Shown here: positions 8,398 to 15,518 of the stretch, piece after piece
How the letters are laid out: each line of letters starts with the position of its first letter
How positions within the stretch are numbered: position 1 is the first letter of the stretch
Source: Nonomuraea zeae
GTDB lineage: Bacteria > Actinomycetota > Actinomycetes > Streptosporangiales > Streptosporangiaceae
Assembly: GCF_005889725.1 (NCBI RefSeq)
Contig: NZ_VCKX01000116.1
Span: forward strand, 1-34,404
Reading direction: 5' to 3'
Length of the DNA: 34,404 bases
Position numbers and translations under genes: made by a program
The notes under the pieces: model-generated
What the model was told of the DNA's origin: nothing
What the model saw: only the letters and a program-made list of their open reading frames with translations
Databases searched by the model: none

Positions 8398-8799
8398 TCA
8401 CCCCTTGGGTTCGAGTCGCAGCGAGACCGAGTTGATACAGTAGCGATCATCGGTCGGTGTCGCGTAACCCTCGCCGTGGAACACGTGCCCCAGATGCGAG
8501 TCGCACCGGGCGCAGCGCACCTCCGTCCGCAGCATCCCGTGGCTGCGATCATCGATCAGCCGCACGGCGTCGGTTTCCGACGGCTCGAAGAAGCTCGGCC
8601 ACCCGCAGTGCGACTCGAACTTCGTGTCCGACCGGAACAGCTCCGCCCCGCACGCGCGGCACGAGTAGATGCCCTCGGTCTTGGTGTCGACGTACTCCCC
8701 CGTGAACGGGCGCTCGGTCCCGGCCTCCCTGAGGACGTGGAACTCCTCAGGCGAAAGCTCGGTCCGCCACTCGGCCTCGCTCTTGACCACCTTGTCCAT
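8398..8799 (-). CDS. msrB: peptide-methionine (R)-S-oxide reductase MsrB
   Basis: Reduces the R-epimer of methionine sulfoxide in proteins, a cytoplasmic repair enzyme that uses thioredoxin. The 133-aa product covers one full SelR/MsrB domain. The structural zinc cysteines are C47/C50 (CRACG) and C96/C99 (CARCD), the catalytic Cys is C121 in RYCINS, and the resolving-type Cys is C65 in HCGWPSF. All are present, so the enzyme should be active. ATG 8799 gives the usual N-terminus (MDKVVKSEAEWR) but lacks a strong ribosome site. An in-frame ATG further up (about 8896) has AGGAGG only two bases away and would add a non-conserved 30-odd residues. It is convergent with the membrane protein at 6796-8229. 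Confidence 0.95.
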   Translation of the reverse strand: MDKVVKSEAEWRTELSPEEFHVLREAGTERPFTGEYVDTKTEGIYSCRACGAELFRSDTKFESHCGWPSFFEPSETDAVRLIDDRSHGMLRTEVRCARCDSHLGHVFHGEGYATPTDDRYCINSVSLRLEPKG

Positions 8800-9123
8800 G
8801 CGTCCAGAGTACGAGATGCGGCAAAAAGAGATCTCCGCAGGGTGAAGCATCCTTTCTGGGGTGAATTTGCGTCTTTGTAGGCATGGGGGTGTCATCGCCT
8901 CCTGACAAAGGGGTGAGATCATCTGTAGATCCCGCCGAGCGGCACAGCCCACGCCCGTGCTGGCGCCGCTGGGGATCGAGATGGCCGGCCGGGTGGCGCG
9001 CCAGCGCCCGGAACGGCAGCGGGTGATCTTCGGCCCGCCCTGTCGAGCCCTCGGTCCCGCCACCGAGGCGGCTCCGGGGCGGGCCCACCTCCTCTCTTGA
9101 CGTGGAGGGGTAGGTTCAGGTGC
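8800..9123. other. intergenic region between divergent msrB and ligD-type polymerase, no confident gene
   Basis: 324 bases without an identified gene. Positions about 8815-8935 are clearly less GC-rich than the surroundings, as expected for a divergent promoter region, but I find no convincing -35/-10 pair. A 47-codon GTG frame (8957-9100, starting VLAPLGIEMAGRVARQ) has no ribosome site and no recognisable family; it could be a remnant or noise. AGGAGG occurs on the minus strand near 8900. Confidence 0.3.
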
Positions 9124-10125
9124 ATGGCATCGCCGTACATAGAGCTCGAGGTGGGGGAGAGGACCGTCAAGGTCACCAATCCCGACAAGGTCTACTTTCC
9201 TGAGATCGGCGCCACCAAGCGCGAGCTGGTGGAGTACTACGTGAGCGTCGGAGAGGGCGCGCTGCGAGCGCTCAAGGACCGGCCCACCAACATCAAGCGG
9301 CACCCGGACGGGGTCCAGACCGAGGCGATCTACCAGAAGCGGATGCCGCCCAAGCACCCCGACTGGCTCGAATCGGTGACCGTGACGTTCCCGAGCGGCC
9401 GTACGGCCGAGTCCCTGCGGGTCACCGAGGTGGCCGCCATCGCCTACTGCGCCAACCTGGGCACCATCGACTTCCACCCCTGGCAGGTGCGCGCCGCCGA
9501 CGTCGAACACCCCGACGAGCTGCGCATCGACCTGGATCCGCAGCCGGGGATCGAGTTCGACGCCGCCCGCAAGGCCGCCTTCCTCACCAGGGACGTGCTC
9601 GGCGAGCTGGGCATGACCGGGTTCGTGAAGACGTCGGGCAACCGTGGCGTGCACATCGCCGTACGCATCGAGCCGCGCTGGGACTTCGTCCAGGTACGGC
9701 ACGCGGGCATCGCCCTGGCCAGGGCCGTCGAGGCCGAGGACCCCGACCTGGTGACCACGGCCTGGTGGAAGGAGGAGCGCGGGGAGCGGGTGTTCATCGA
9801 CTTCAACCAGAACGCCCGGGACCGGACGGTGGCCAGCGCCTACTCGATCAGAGCCAAGCCGTACGCGCCCGTCTCGACCCCGGTGACCTGGGAAGAGCTG
9901 GCGGACGCCGACCCGCGCGACTTCGACATCCGCACCGTCCCGGCCCGCTTCGCCAAGCTGGGCGACGTGCACGCGGCCATCGACGACCAGGCGTACTCGA
10001 TCGAGCCGCTGCTGGAGCTGTACGCGGAGGACGAGCGGGGGGACATGCCCTATCCGCCCAACTATCCGAAGATGCCCGGCGAGCCCAAGCGGGTCCAGCC
10101 CAGCAAGGCCAGGTCCGACACCTGA
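9124..10125 (+). CDS. LigD-type polymerase/primase domain protein (archaeo-eukaryotic primase fold)
   Basis: Stand-alone homologue of the LigD polymerase domain, which extends and fills ends during non-homologous end joining and prefers ribonucleotides. The 333-aa length fits one PolDom. The catalytic acidic residues are visible: D136 and D138 in RIDLDPQPG, and D226 in VFIDFNQN. The SGNRGVHI motif (171-178) is also present. These positions are one off my recollection of the mycobacterial LigD numbering, which supports the ATG at 9124. An in-frame start at 9097 would add nine unconserved residues. The gene ends eight bases before a strong hairpin terminator. No Ku gene or nuclease domain is nearby; a separate ATP-dependent ligase lies at 31971-33269 in this window. 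Confidence 0.93.
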   Translation: MASPYIELEVGERTVKVTNPDKVYFPEIGATKRELVEYYVSVGEGALRALKDRPTNIKRHPDGVQTEAIYQKRMPPKHPDWLESVTVTFPSGRTAESLRVTEVAAIAYCANLGTIDFHPWQVRAADVEHPDELRIDLDPQPGIEFDAARKAAFLTRDVLGELGMTGFVKTSGNRGVHIAVRIEPRWDFVQVRHAGIALARAVEAEDPDLVTTAWWKEERGERVFIDFNQNARDRTVASAYSIRAKPYAPVSTPVTWEELADADPRDFDIRTVPARFAKLGDVHAAIDDQAYSIEPLLELYAEDERGDMPYPPNYPKMPGEPKRVQPSKARSDT

Positions 10126-10132
10126 GCCCGGG

Positions 10133-10162
10133 CCGGCCCGGCTGACCCTTCAGCCGGGCCGG
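10133..10162. terminator. bidirectional hairpin terminator
   Basis: Perfect 13-base-pair stem: CCGGCCCGGCTGA, loop ccct, TCAGCCGGGCCGG. It fills the gap between two convergent genes (polymerase stop at 10125, metallo-hydrolase stop at 10166). There is no U-tract, which is usual in actinomycetes. The position between convergent stop codons makes bidirectional termination the natural reading. Confidence 0.8.
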
Positions 10163-10165
10163 TGC

Positions 10166-10987
10166 TCAGCGGCGGACGAGACGGTGTGGGGCGAGCTCTC
10201 GGGTCTCGCCCGGCTCCAGGTAGACGACCCGGTCGGCCCGGCCGGTCTGCTCGATGTGATGGCGGAAATCGTCCAGCGGTGAGCTGAAGACCGTGTAGTC
10301 GTTGAAATGCACCGGTACGACCGCATGCGGGTCGATCAGATCCACCCACGACGCGCCCTGCTCGCCGTCCATGGTCACGAGCAGGGTGCCGAGCAGCTTC
10401 GTGCCGCCCAGATGCACGATGGCCAGATCGATGTCGGGGAACCGGCGCGGGATCGCGTCCAGCCGCCGGTCCAGCAGGGTGTCGCCGCTGACGTGCACGC
10501 GCAGCTCCACTCGCCCCTCCCGGTCGCAGAACTCCAGCATCGTGCCGATCACCGGCGGCAGCAGCGCCTCGGCCGGTCCTGGGGCGTGCTTGGCCGGCAG
10601 CGCCGTGATCTTGACCGTGCCCTCAGGGTGGCGCAGCTCGTGCTGGTGCCACGTCTCCAGCCCCACGCTCCGGTGGAAGCCCCGGCGGCGCAGACGGCGG
10701 GCCGCCATGGTCGTGGTGATGACCGGCGTCGACCGGTTCAGGGCCTTGCGCGTCACCCGGTCCCAGTGATCACCGTGCAGGTGGGACAGCACCACCGCGT
10801 CGAGCGGCGGCAGGTCCTCGATCTCCACGGCCGGGTCGGTGCGCCGGCGCGCGTACAGGCCGTAGCCGAGGTAGGCGCGCTGGCCCCGGTGCAGGAAGTT
10901 CGGATCCGTCAGGAGCGTGAACCCGTTGTAGCGGATCAGCGTGGTGGCGTTGCCGATGAACTGCAGACTGCCCTTCATCCGGCTCAC
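10166..10987 (-). CDS. metallo-beta-lactamase-fold hydrolase (UlaG-like)
   Basis: Predicted metal-dependent hydrolase, 273 aa. The N-terminus LQFIGNATTLIRYNGFTLLTDPNF is typical of UlaG-like members. The HxHxDH metal motif is H69-L-H71-G-D73-H74, with further ligands likely in HVSGDTLLD and in VPVHFNDY near the C-terminus. The substrate is unknown. The GTG at 10987 overlaps the stop of a 34-codon gene upstream as GTGA, which suggests translational coupling and decides the start. An ATG three codons later (10978) is the alternative. Transcription ends at the hairpin 10133-10162. Confidence 0.88.
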   Translation of the reverse strand: MSRMKGSLQFIGNATTLIRYNGFTLLTDPNFLHRGQRAYLGYGLYARRRTDPAVEIEDLPPLDAVVLSHLHGDHWDRVTRKALNRSTPVITTTMAARRLRRRGFHRSVGLETWHQHELRHPEGTVKITALPAKHAPGPAEALLPPVIGTMLEFCDREGRVELRVHVSGDTLLDRRLDAIPRRFPDIDLAIVHLGGTKLLGTLLVTMDGEQGASWVDLIDPHAVVPVHFNDYTVFSSPLDDFRHHIEQTGRADRVVYLEPGETRELAPHRLVRR

Positions 10988-11088
10988 CCCGGATGCTGCG
11001 GACGCTGGGCCGGGGGCACGCCGCCGCCCTTGGACTCGGCGGGTGACTTCCCAGACCTGCGTAGTTCAGGCTGTTGTGGATTGCTCAT
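10984..11088 (-). CDS. 34-residue conserved-looking small protein
   Basis: A short minus-strand gene: ATG at 11088, TGA at 10986-10984, 34 aa. It starts MSNPQQPELRRSGKS and continues with Gly-, Pro- and Gln-rich residues ending in QRPQHPG. An AGGGGGA ribosome site lies about eight bases before the ATG. Its stop overlaps the GTG of the metallo-hydrolase (GTGA). From memory, small actinomycete proteins starting M..QPELRRSGK followed by a disordered polar tail are widespread; I cannot confirm this here. There is no signal peptide or membrane segment. The function is unknown; tight coupling suggests a link to the hydrolase. Confidence 0.65.
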   Translation of the reverse strand: MSNPQQPELRRSGKSPAESKGGGVPPAQRPQHPG

Positions 11089-11252
11089 GGCTTTTGTCCC
11101 CCTTTGTCGGAAAACATCTGCCACGAAGGCCGGATGCCAAACCCTCCGTATCCGGCTGATTTCACTTCGGTCACATTACTTGACTCTCGGTCTAATAATT
11201 CGCAAGGCTCTCTTGTGCATCGGGGCCCGACAACCGAGTCTGGAGCCTTCTC

Positions 11253-11774
11253 ATGGCAAGAGCGCGACATCTCGCGGCGGCCGGAGCGATGGCCGCCTTC
11301 GTGGCCGCAGGCGTGAGCATGGCGGCCGGTCTCGGCACCGCTTCCGCCGCCGCCGCCGCCGATCCGGGTGCGGTGCCGGCTGTCACCGAGCCCGGTGCCG
11401 TGGGGCCGGCGGAGGTGTCCGGCTGCTGGCTCCCGCTTCCGCTGCTCTGCGAAGAACCGGCGGACGATTCCTGGTCGGGTGACCAGGCACCGGACGATTC
11501 CTGGTCGAACGCGCCCGCGCCCGCCGACTCCTGGTCGAGTGCGCCGCAGCCGGGCGATTCCTGGCCGGCGACGCCGGCACCGCAGGAGACGGGACCTCCG
11601 TGGCGTCCTGCGGGCGAGGACGAGCACAAGGTGCCAAGGGGACATCCGGAAACAGGTGGGGGCGGCCTCGCACAGGACGGCGCGATGTGGCCGTTCGCGC
11701 TGGGCGGCGCGGCGCTGCTGACGGGCGCGGGCCTGACCGGCTTCGCCGTGCACCGCCGCAAGAGCACCCTCTAG
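11253..11774 (+). CDS. secreted repeat protein with variant sortase signal (HPETG)
   Basis: Predicted wall-anchored surface protein of 173 aa. A signal peptide covers about 1-36 (cleavage near ASAAAA). Residues 71-110 are four exact-length 10-residue repeats with a DSW core (DDSWSGDQAP, DDSWSNAPAP, ADSWSSAPQP, GDSWPATPAP). The C-terminus has a sorting-signal layout: HPETGGGG (131-138), a hydrophobic helix (about 145-167) and a basic tail HRRK. The canonical Leu of LPXTG is replaced by His. GGAG lies seven bases before the ATG. The sortase gene starts 89 bases downstream on the same strand, so this is almost certainly its substrate. The mature domain has no recognised enzyme fold; two cysteines (C58, C66) lie before the repeats. 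Confidence 0.8.
   Translation: MARARHLAAAGAMAAFVAAGVSMAAGLGTASAAAAADPGAVPAVTEPGAVGPAEVSGCWLPLPLLCEEPADDSWSGDQAPDDSWSNAPAPADSWSSAPQPGDSWPATPAPQETGPPWRPAGEDEHKVPRGHPETGGGGLAQDGAMWPFALGGAALLTGAGLTGFAVHRRKSTL
11463..11582 (+). repeat. four 30-base in-frame tandem repeats
   Basis: Four consecutive 30-base units encode D-S-W decapeptides in the putative sortase substrate. The first two share GGACGATTCCTGGTCG exactly and the later ones have diverged, so the array is old enough to have drifted but keeps a strict 30-base period. Confidence 0.75.
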
Positions 11775-11863
11775 GGTGACCCGGCCACCAGCCCGAAAGC
11801 GGGTGACCGATCCACCGGTCCGGGAGCCGGCCGTACGGCCGCGCCGTAGACGGGGAGGCGGGG

Positions 11864-12565
11864 ATGCGCTCTGACGAGCGCGGCGGAGCGCGGACGCGGG
11901 GCCAGCGGGCGATCTGGGCCGGCGCGGCCGTGGTGTCGCTGGCCGGCGTGCTGCTGATCGGGCTCGGTTTCAGCGGCATCGTGGGCGGGGAGCCGGCGGC
12001 CACCGTACGGAGGCAGCCCCGGGACGTCGCCCCGGCCGTGCCCACGGAGGTGCCGCTCAACGGCGTACCGCTCACCAAGGCGGCCAAGCCCATGAAGGCC
12101 GCCCGCCCCACCGCCGTCTACATCCCCTCCATCGGCGTGGCGGCCCCGCTGATGGAGCTCGGCCTGGACGAGCGGGGCGCCATCCAGAACCCGCCGTTCG
12201 ACCCCCCGAACCTGGCCGGCTGGTACCGCTACGGCCCCGTCCCCGGCCAGCGCGGCGCCGCCGTGATCACCGGCCACCTCGACACCAGGACCGGCCCGGC
12301 CGTCTTCGCCTCGCTCAAGAACGTCAAGCGCGGCGACCAGGTGCAGGTGCTGCGTGCCGACCGCTCGGTGGCCGTCTTCGTCGTCGACAAGGTCGAGCAC
12401 ACGCCCAAGAGCGGCTTCCCGGCCAAGAAGGTGTACGGCAAGCTCGCCTATCCGGGGTTGCGGCTGGTGACCTGCGGCGGGGCGTTCGACCGGCAGGCGC
12501 ACAGCTACCGGGACAACACGATCGTGTACGCGCACCTGGCGGCGCCGTACTATCCCGGGAGCTGA
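11864..12565 (+). CDS. class F sortase
   Basis: Membrane-anchored transpeptidase that cleaves a sorting signal and joins the protein to the cell wall; 233 aa. It has a basic N-terminus and a membrane helix at about 17-40, followed by a sortase domain (about 83-230). The catalytic triad is H138 in ITGHLDT, C204 in LVTCGG and R216 in HSYRDN. The pattern and length match actinobacterial class F sortases. GGGAGG lies just upstream of the ATG. Together with the upstream gene it forms a dedicated substrate-enzyme pair. Its stop codon touches that of the convergent acyl-CoA dehydrogenase (TGATCA), leaving no intergenic DNA. Confidence 0.92.
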   Translation: MRSDERGGARTRGQRAIWAGAAVVSLAGVLLIGLGFSGIVGGEPAATVRRQPRDVAPAVPTEVPLNGVPLTKAAKPMKAARPTAVYIPSIGVAAPLMELGLDERGAIQNPPFDPPNLAGWYRYGPVPGQRGAAVITGHLDTRTGPAVFASLKNVKRGDQVQVLRADRSVAVFVVDKVEHTPKSGFPAKKVYGKLAYPGLRLVTCGGAFDRQAHSYRDNTIVYAHLAAPYYPGS

Positions 12566-14809
12566 TCAGGGATCGCGCGGGAGGCCGAGCGCGCGTTCGG
12601 CGATGATGTTGAGCTGCACCTCCGTCGTGCCGCCGCCGATCGTGAACGCGCGGGTGGCCAGGATCATGCGGTTCCAGTGGCGGTCCGACGGCGCCAGCGA
12701 CCAGCAGAACTCCGAGATCGCCTGCGCGTGCCGCATGCCGAGCAGCTTGCGGACGCTGGCGGCCGTGCCGGAGTCCGCGCCGGAGCCCGCGCCGGACGGT
12801 TTCGAGAGCTGGGAGAGCGTCACGCGCAGGCCGAGCGCCGAGATGGCCTGTCCTTCCGCCCACAGGCGACCCGCCTGCTCGCGCTGCGACTGCCGGAGCG
12901 GGGGCAGCTTCGCGATGAGCCGGACCATGTCGGTGTGCTGCGAGCCGGGGCCCCAGGAATCGCCGAGCGCGACCCGTTCGTGCGAGAGCGTGTCGCGGGC
13001 CACCCGCCAGCCCTCGTCCACCTTGCCGACCACCAGGTCGTCCGGCACGAACACGTCGTCGAGGAAGACCTCGTTGAAGACCTCGTCCCCGTTGATCTCC
13101 TTGAGCGGTCTGACGGTGACTCCGGGGGACGACATGTCCACCAGGAAGTACGAGATGCCAGCATGCTTCGATTTTTCGGGAGAAGTCCGGGCGAGGCAGA
13201 TGCCCCAGTGGGCGTACTGCGCGAGCGTCGTCCAGATCTTCTGCCCGGTCAGCGACCAGCCGCCCTCCACCCTCGTGGCCTTCGTCGACAGCCCGGCCAG
13301 ATCCGAGCCCGCGCCCGGCTCGCTGAACAGCTGGCACCACACGATCTCCCTGGCGAACGTCTTCGGCAGGAAGCGGTCCTGCTGCTCGCGGGTGCCGTAC
13401 CGGACGATGGACGGGACCGCCCAGGCCGCGATGCCGAGGTTCGGCCGGTTCAGGCCGCGGAACTCCTGGTGGATGATCACCTGCTCCAGCGGCGAGGCGG
13501 CCCTGCCCCACGGCTTGGGCAGGTACGGCATGATCCACCCCTCCTCGGCGAACCTGCTCAGCCGCGCCACCGGCTCCTCGTCACGCAGGGACGCCGCCTC
13601 GGCCCGGATGGCGTCCCTGACGGCGGTGGCCTCGGCGGGCAGCTCCGGCTCCATGGGCCGCCGCGCGCCCGCCACCGCCAGCACCGCCACCTCCTCGGCC
13701 CACAGGCCGGGGTCGCCCGCCAGCATCCGGTTCGACAGGGCCCTGCGGTAGTAGCGGTGCGCGTCGTGCTCGAAGGTGTAGCCGATGCCGCCGAGCACCT
13801 GGATCGCGTCAGCGGCACACCGGACGGCCGCATCCGGCCCGAGCACCGCCGCCACGGCCACGGCCAACCTGCCCTCCGCACCGAGCCCGGCCGCACCGTC
13901 CGGCCCGGTCGTCGCGCCCACCCCGGTCCCACCGCCCAGCCTGGTATCGGCGTCGGCGTCGGGGCCAGGGCCGGGGGCGGTGCTCGCGTGGGACCGCATG
14001 GCGGCCTCGTCCAGGGCTCTTGCGGCATCCCAGACGGCGGCACGCGCCTGTTCGAGCGCCACCAGGGCGGCCGCCACCCGATGCTTGACCCCCTGGAACT
14101 GCCCGATCGGCCGCCCGAACTGGACACGCATCCTGGCGTGCCCCGCCGCCGTCGCGACGGCCCACGCCGCGACGCCGCACGCGTCGGCGCCGAGCAGCAC
14201 GGCCGCGATCTCCCGTACCGGCACGTCGGCCAGCACCCGATCGCCCGGCACGTTCCGTACGGTGACCGAGCACAGCTCGCGGTCCAGATCGACGCCCTCG
14301 GCGGGCGCGGCGGAGACGTCGGCGCGGTCCAGCACGGCCCACGCGCCACCGCCGACCGGCACGACGAAGAGATCGGCCCCCGCCGATCCCAAGGCGAGCA
14401 GCGCACCACTCGTGGCCTCCGGAGCCCCCGCGGGCTCGTCCACCAGACCGGGTGCCGGGCCGGTCTCAGGGCCGGATGCGGGTAGCGCGACGGCAGCGGT
14501 CATGGACCCGTCGGCCAGCGCGCCGAGCAGCGGCTCCAGGCCGATCCCCGCCGACCGGACGAGCACGGCGGAAGCCAGCACCGTCGGCAGGCAGGGCCCG
14601 CAGACGCGCCGCTCGCCCAGCGCCTCCAGCGCGACGCACAGCTCCAGGAGCCCGTACCCCTGCCCGCCGCACCCCTCCGGCAGATGCAACCCCAGCAGCC
14701 CCTGCCCGGCCAGGGCCGCGTGCTCGACGCCGCGCTCGGCTGTGCGTACGGCCAGCCCCCGCACGGATTCGGCCAGCGCCAGATGCTCCTCGGTCAACCC
14801 GATGCCCAT
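12566..14809 (-). CDS. fused double acyl-CoA dehydrogenase (FadE-like)
   Basis: Flavoenzyme that introduces a 2,3-double bond in an acyl-CoA. The 747-aa chain holds two full acyl-CoA dehydrogenase domains in tandem (about 1-390 and 400-747). It thus resembles a fusion of the heteromeric FadE pairs used for steroid or other bulky side chains. The N-domain ends with a QVLGGIGYTFEHD segment (338-349). The C-domain shows the flavin-binding FSEPGAGSDLAGL (495-507) and TIGGGTTEVQ near the end. In that motif MCAD-type enzymes have the catalytic Glu (YEGT), but here the position is Gly. A Gly/Ala/Pro/Asp-rich insertion at about 272-312 interrupts the helical part of the N-domain. ATG 14809 has only a weak ribosome site. 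The substrate is unknown. Confidence 0.88.
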   Translation of the reverse strand: MGIGLTEEHLALAESVRGLAVRTAERGVEHAALAGQGLLGLHLPEGCGGQGYGLLELCVALEALGERRVCGPCLPTVLASAVLVRSAGIGLEPLLGALADGSMTAAVALPASGPETGPAPGLVDEPAGAPEATSGALLALGSAGADLFVVPVGGGAWAVLDRADVSAAPAEGVDLDRELCSVTVRNVPGDRVLADVPVREIAAVLLGADACGVAAWAVATAAGHARMRVQFGRPIGQFQGVKHRVAAALVALEQARAAVWDAARALDEAAMRSHASTAPGPGPDADADTRLGGGTGVGATTGPDGAAGLGAEGRLAVAVAAVLGPDAAVRCAADAIQVLGGIGYTFEHDAHRYYRRALSNRMLAGDPGLWAEEVAVLAVAGARRPMEPELPAEATAVRDAIRAEAASLRDEEPVARLSRFAEEGWIMPYLPKPWGRAASPLEQVIIHQEFRGLNRPNLGIAAWAVPSIVRYGTREQQDRFLPKTFAREIVWCQLFSEPGAGSDLAGLSTKATRVEGGWSLTGQKIWTTLAQYAHWGICLARTSPEKSKHAGISYFLVDMSSPGVTVRPLKEINGDEVFNEVFLDDVFVPDDLVVGKVDEGWRVARDTLSHERVALGDSWGPGSQHTDMVRLIAKLPPLRQSQREQAGRLWAEGQAISALGLRVTLSQLSKPSGAGSGADSGTAASVRKLLGMRHAQAISEFCWSLAPSDRHWNRMILATRAFTIGGGTTEVQLNIIAERALGLPRDP

Positions 14810-15148
14810 GCGCCCGAATCTAGAAGCTTATTCGGCCATCCGCCAGGAAAAAATCATTCGCGTGCGGCCGCCGGGCGAAGTTATCCTCGCCGAGGACCGA
14901 TCAGCGGAACGGATGGGCAGGTCATGCCCATGGAGGGGAGTGAGTTAATGCCTGGCACCGCGCCAAGTGCGCCTCGCCGTGCCGTGGGACGCTCCCGTTG
15001 ATCCAGCACACCTGATCGGCCGGACACCTGCCGCACCCGCATGCCCCCGTACCGACTCGGCATGCGTTACGCACCCGCGGAAACCGCGAGGTTCGCTCGG
15101 CCATCCCTTGCTGCCTTACATGACACATTCCGGCAAGGAGACTCCAGG
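14810..15148. other. intergenic/leader region before the RNHCP genes
   Basis: 339 bases between the acyl-CoA dehydrogenase start (minus) and the first RNHCP gene (plus). It contains an A-rich patch at about 14848-14858 and a short ORF with a very good ribosome site (14948-15001). A small dyad CCGCGGAAACCGCGAGG lies near 15078. The AAGGAG ribosome site of the RNHCP gene is at 15135-15140. No clear promoter hexamers are seen. Confidence 0.35.
14948..15001 (+). CDS. possible 17-residue leader peptide
   Basis: ATG at 14948 with GGAGGGGAG (14932-14940) seven bases upstream, the best ribosome site in the region; TGA at 14999-15001. The product starts MPGTAPSAPRRAVG and is Ala/Arg/Pro-rich with no recognisable domain. 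An in-frame ATG at 14930 would add six residues but destroys the spacing. It lies about 150 bases before the RNHCP gene, a distance compatible with a regulatory leader. It may equally be chance. Confidence 0.3.
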   Translation: MPGTAPSAPRRAVGRSR

Positions 15149-15517
15149 TTGTCCACCAACAGCAAGCCCCGCTCGATCCTGAACACCCAGACCTTCCAGT
15201 GCGTACGCTGCGGCCTCACCGTCACGGAAACCGCACCGGACGGCGTACGCCGCAACCACTGCCCGAGCTGCCTGCACTCGATGCACGTGCTCGACCGCGT
15301 GGAAGGCGGCCCGTCGGAGTGCCGGTCCCGCATGGTCCCGATCTCGATCGCGGTCCTGCGCACCGGCGACTGGATGATCATCCACCGCTGCACCCGGTGC
15401 GGTGAGCTGACGTCGAACCCCATCTGCGGAGACGACAACCAGCTCATCCTCATGCGCATGGCCGTCAGGCCGCTGGCGCAGCCGCCGTTCCCGCTCGAGG
15501 CGTTCGGCGATCTGTGA
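15149..15517 (+). CDS. RNHCP-domain zinc protein 1
   Basis: Small Cys-rich protein of 122 aa with the family signature RNHCPSC (35-41). The cysteine pairs C18/C21 (CVRC), C38/C41 (CPSC) and C81/C84 (CTRC) plus C58 suggest two zinc sites. The family is named after this motif and has no established biochemical role. The start is a TTG at 15149, chosen because AAGGAG (15135-15140) stands eight bases upstream and the product then begins close to the conserved core. An upstream in-frame ATG at 15041 would add 36 unconserved residues. The second RNHCP gene begins one base after its stop, so the two are translationally coupled paralogues. Confidence 0.85.
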   Translation: MSTNSKPRSILNTQTFQCVRCGLTVTETAPDGVRRNHCPSCLHSMHVLDRVEGGPSECRSRMVPISIAVLRTGDWMIIHRCTRCGELTSNPICGDDNQLILMRMAVRPLAQPPFPLEAFGDL

Positions 15518-15518
15518 C

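Noticed and set aside
8408..8417. GGTTCGAGTC, resembling a tRNA T-arm
   Set aside because: It lies in the last codons of msrB and no cloverleaf (acceptor, D or anticodon stem) can be formed around it.
8957..9100. 47-codon GTG frame (VLAPLGIEMAGRV...)
   Set aside because: No ribosome site, no recognisable family and a basic, low-information C-terminus; insufficient to call a gene or pseudogene.
11180..11199. TTGACT followed by TAATAAT as a promoter for the sortase substrate
   Set aside because: The spacing is only seven bases, far too short for a -35/-10 pair; the AT-rich patch may still contain a promoter that I cannot place.
14846..14862. AATGATTTT core on the minus strand, reminiscent of a Zur box near zinc-protein genes
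   Set aside because: Only about 10 of 15 positions fit the palindromic consensus as I recall it, the second arm is missing, and it is nearer the acyl-CoA dehydrogenase start than the RNHCP genes.
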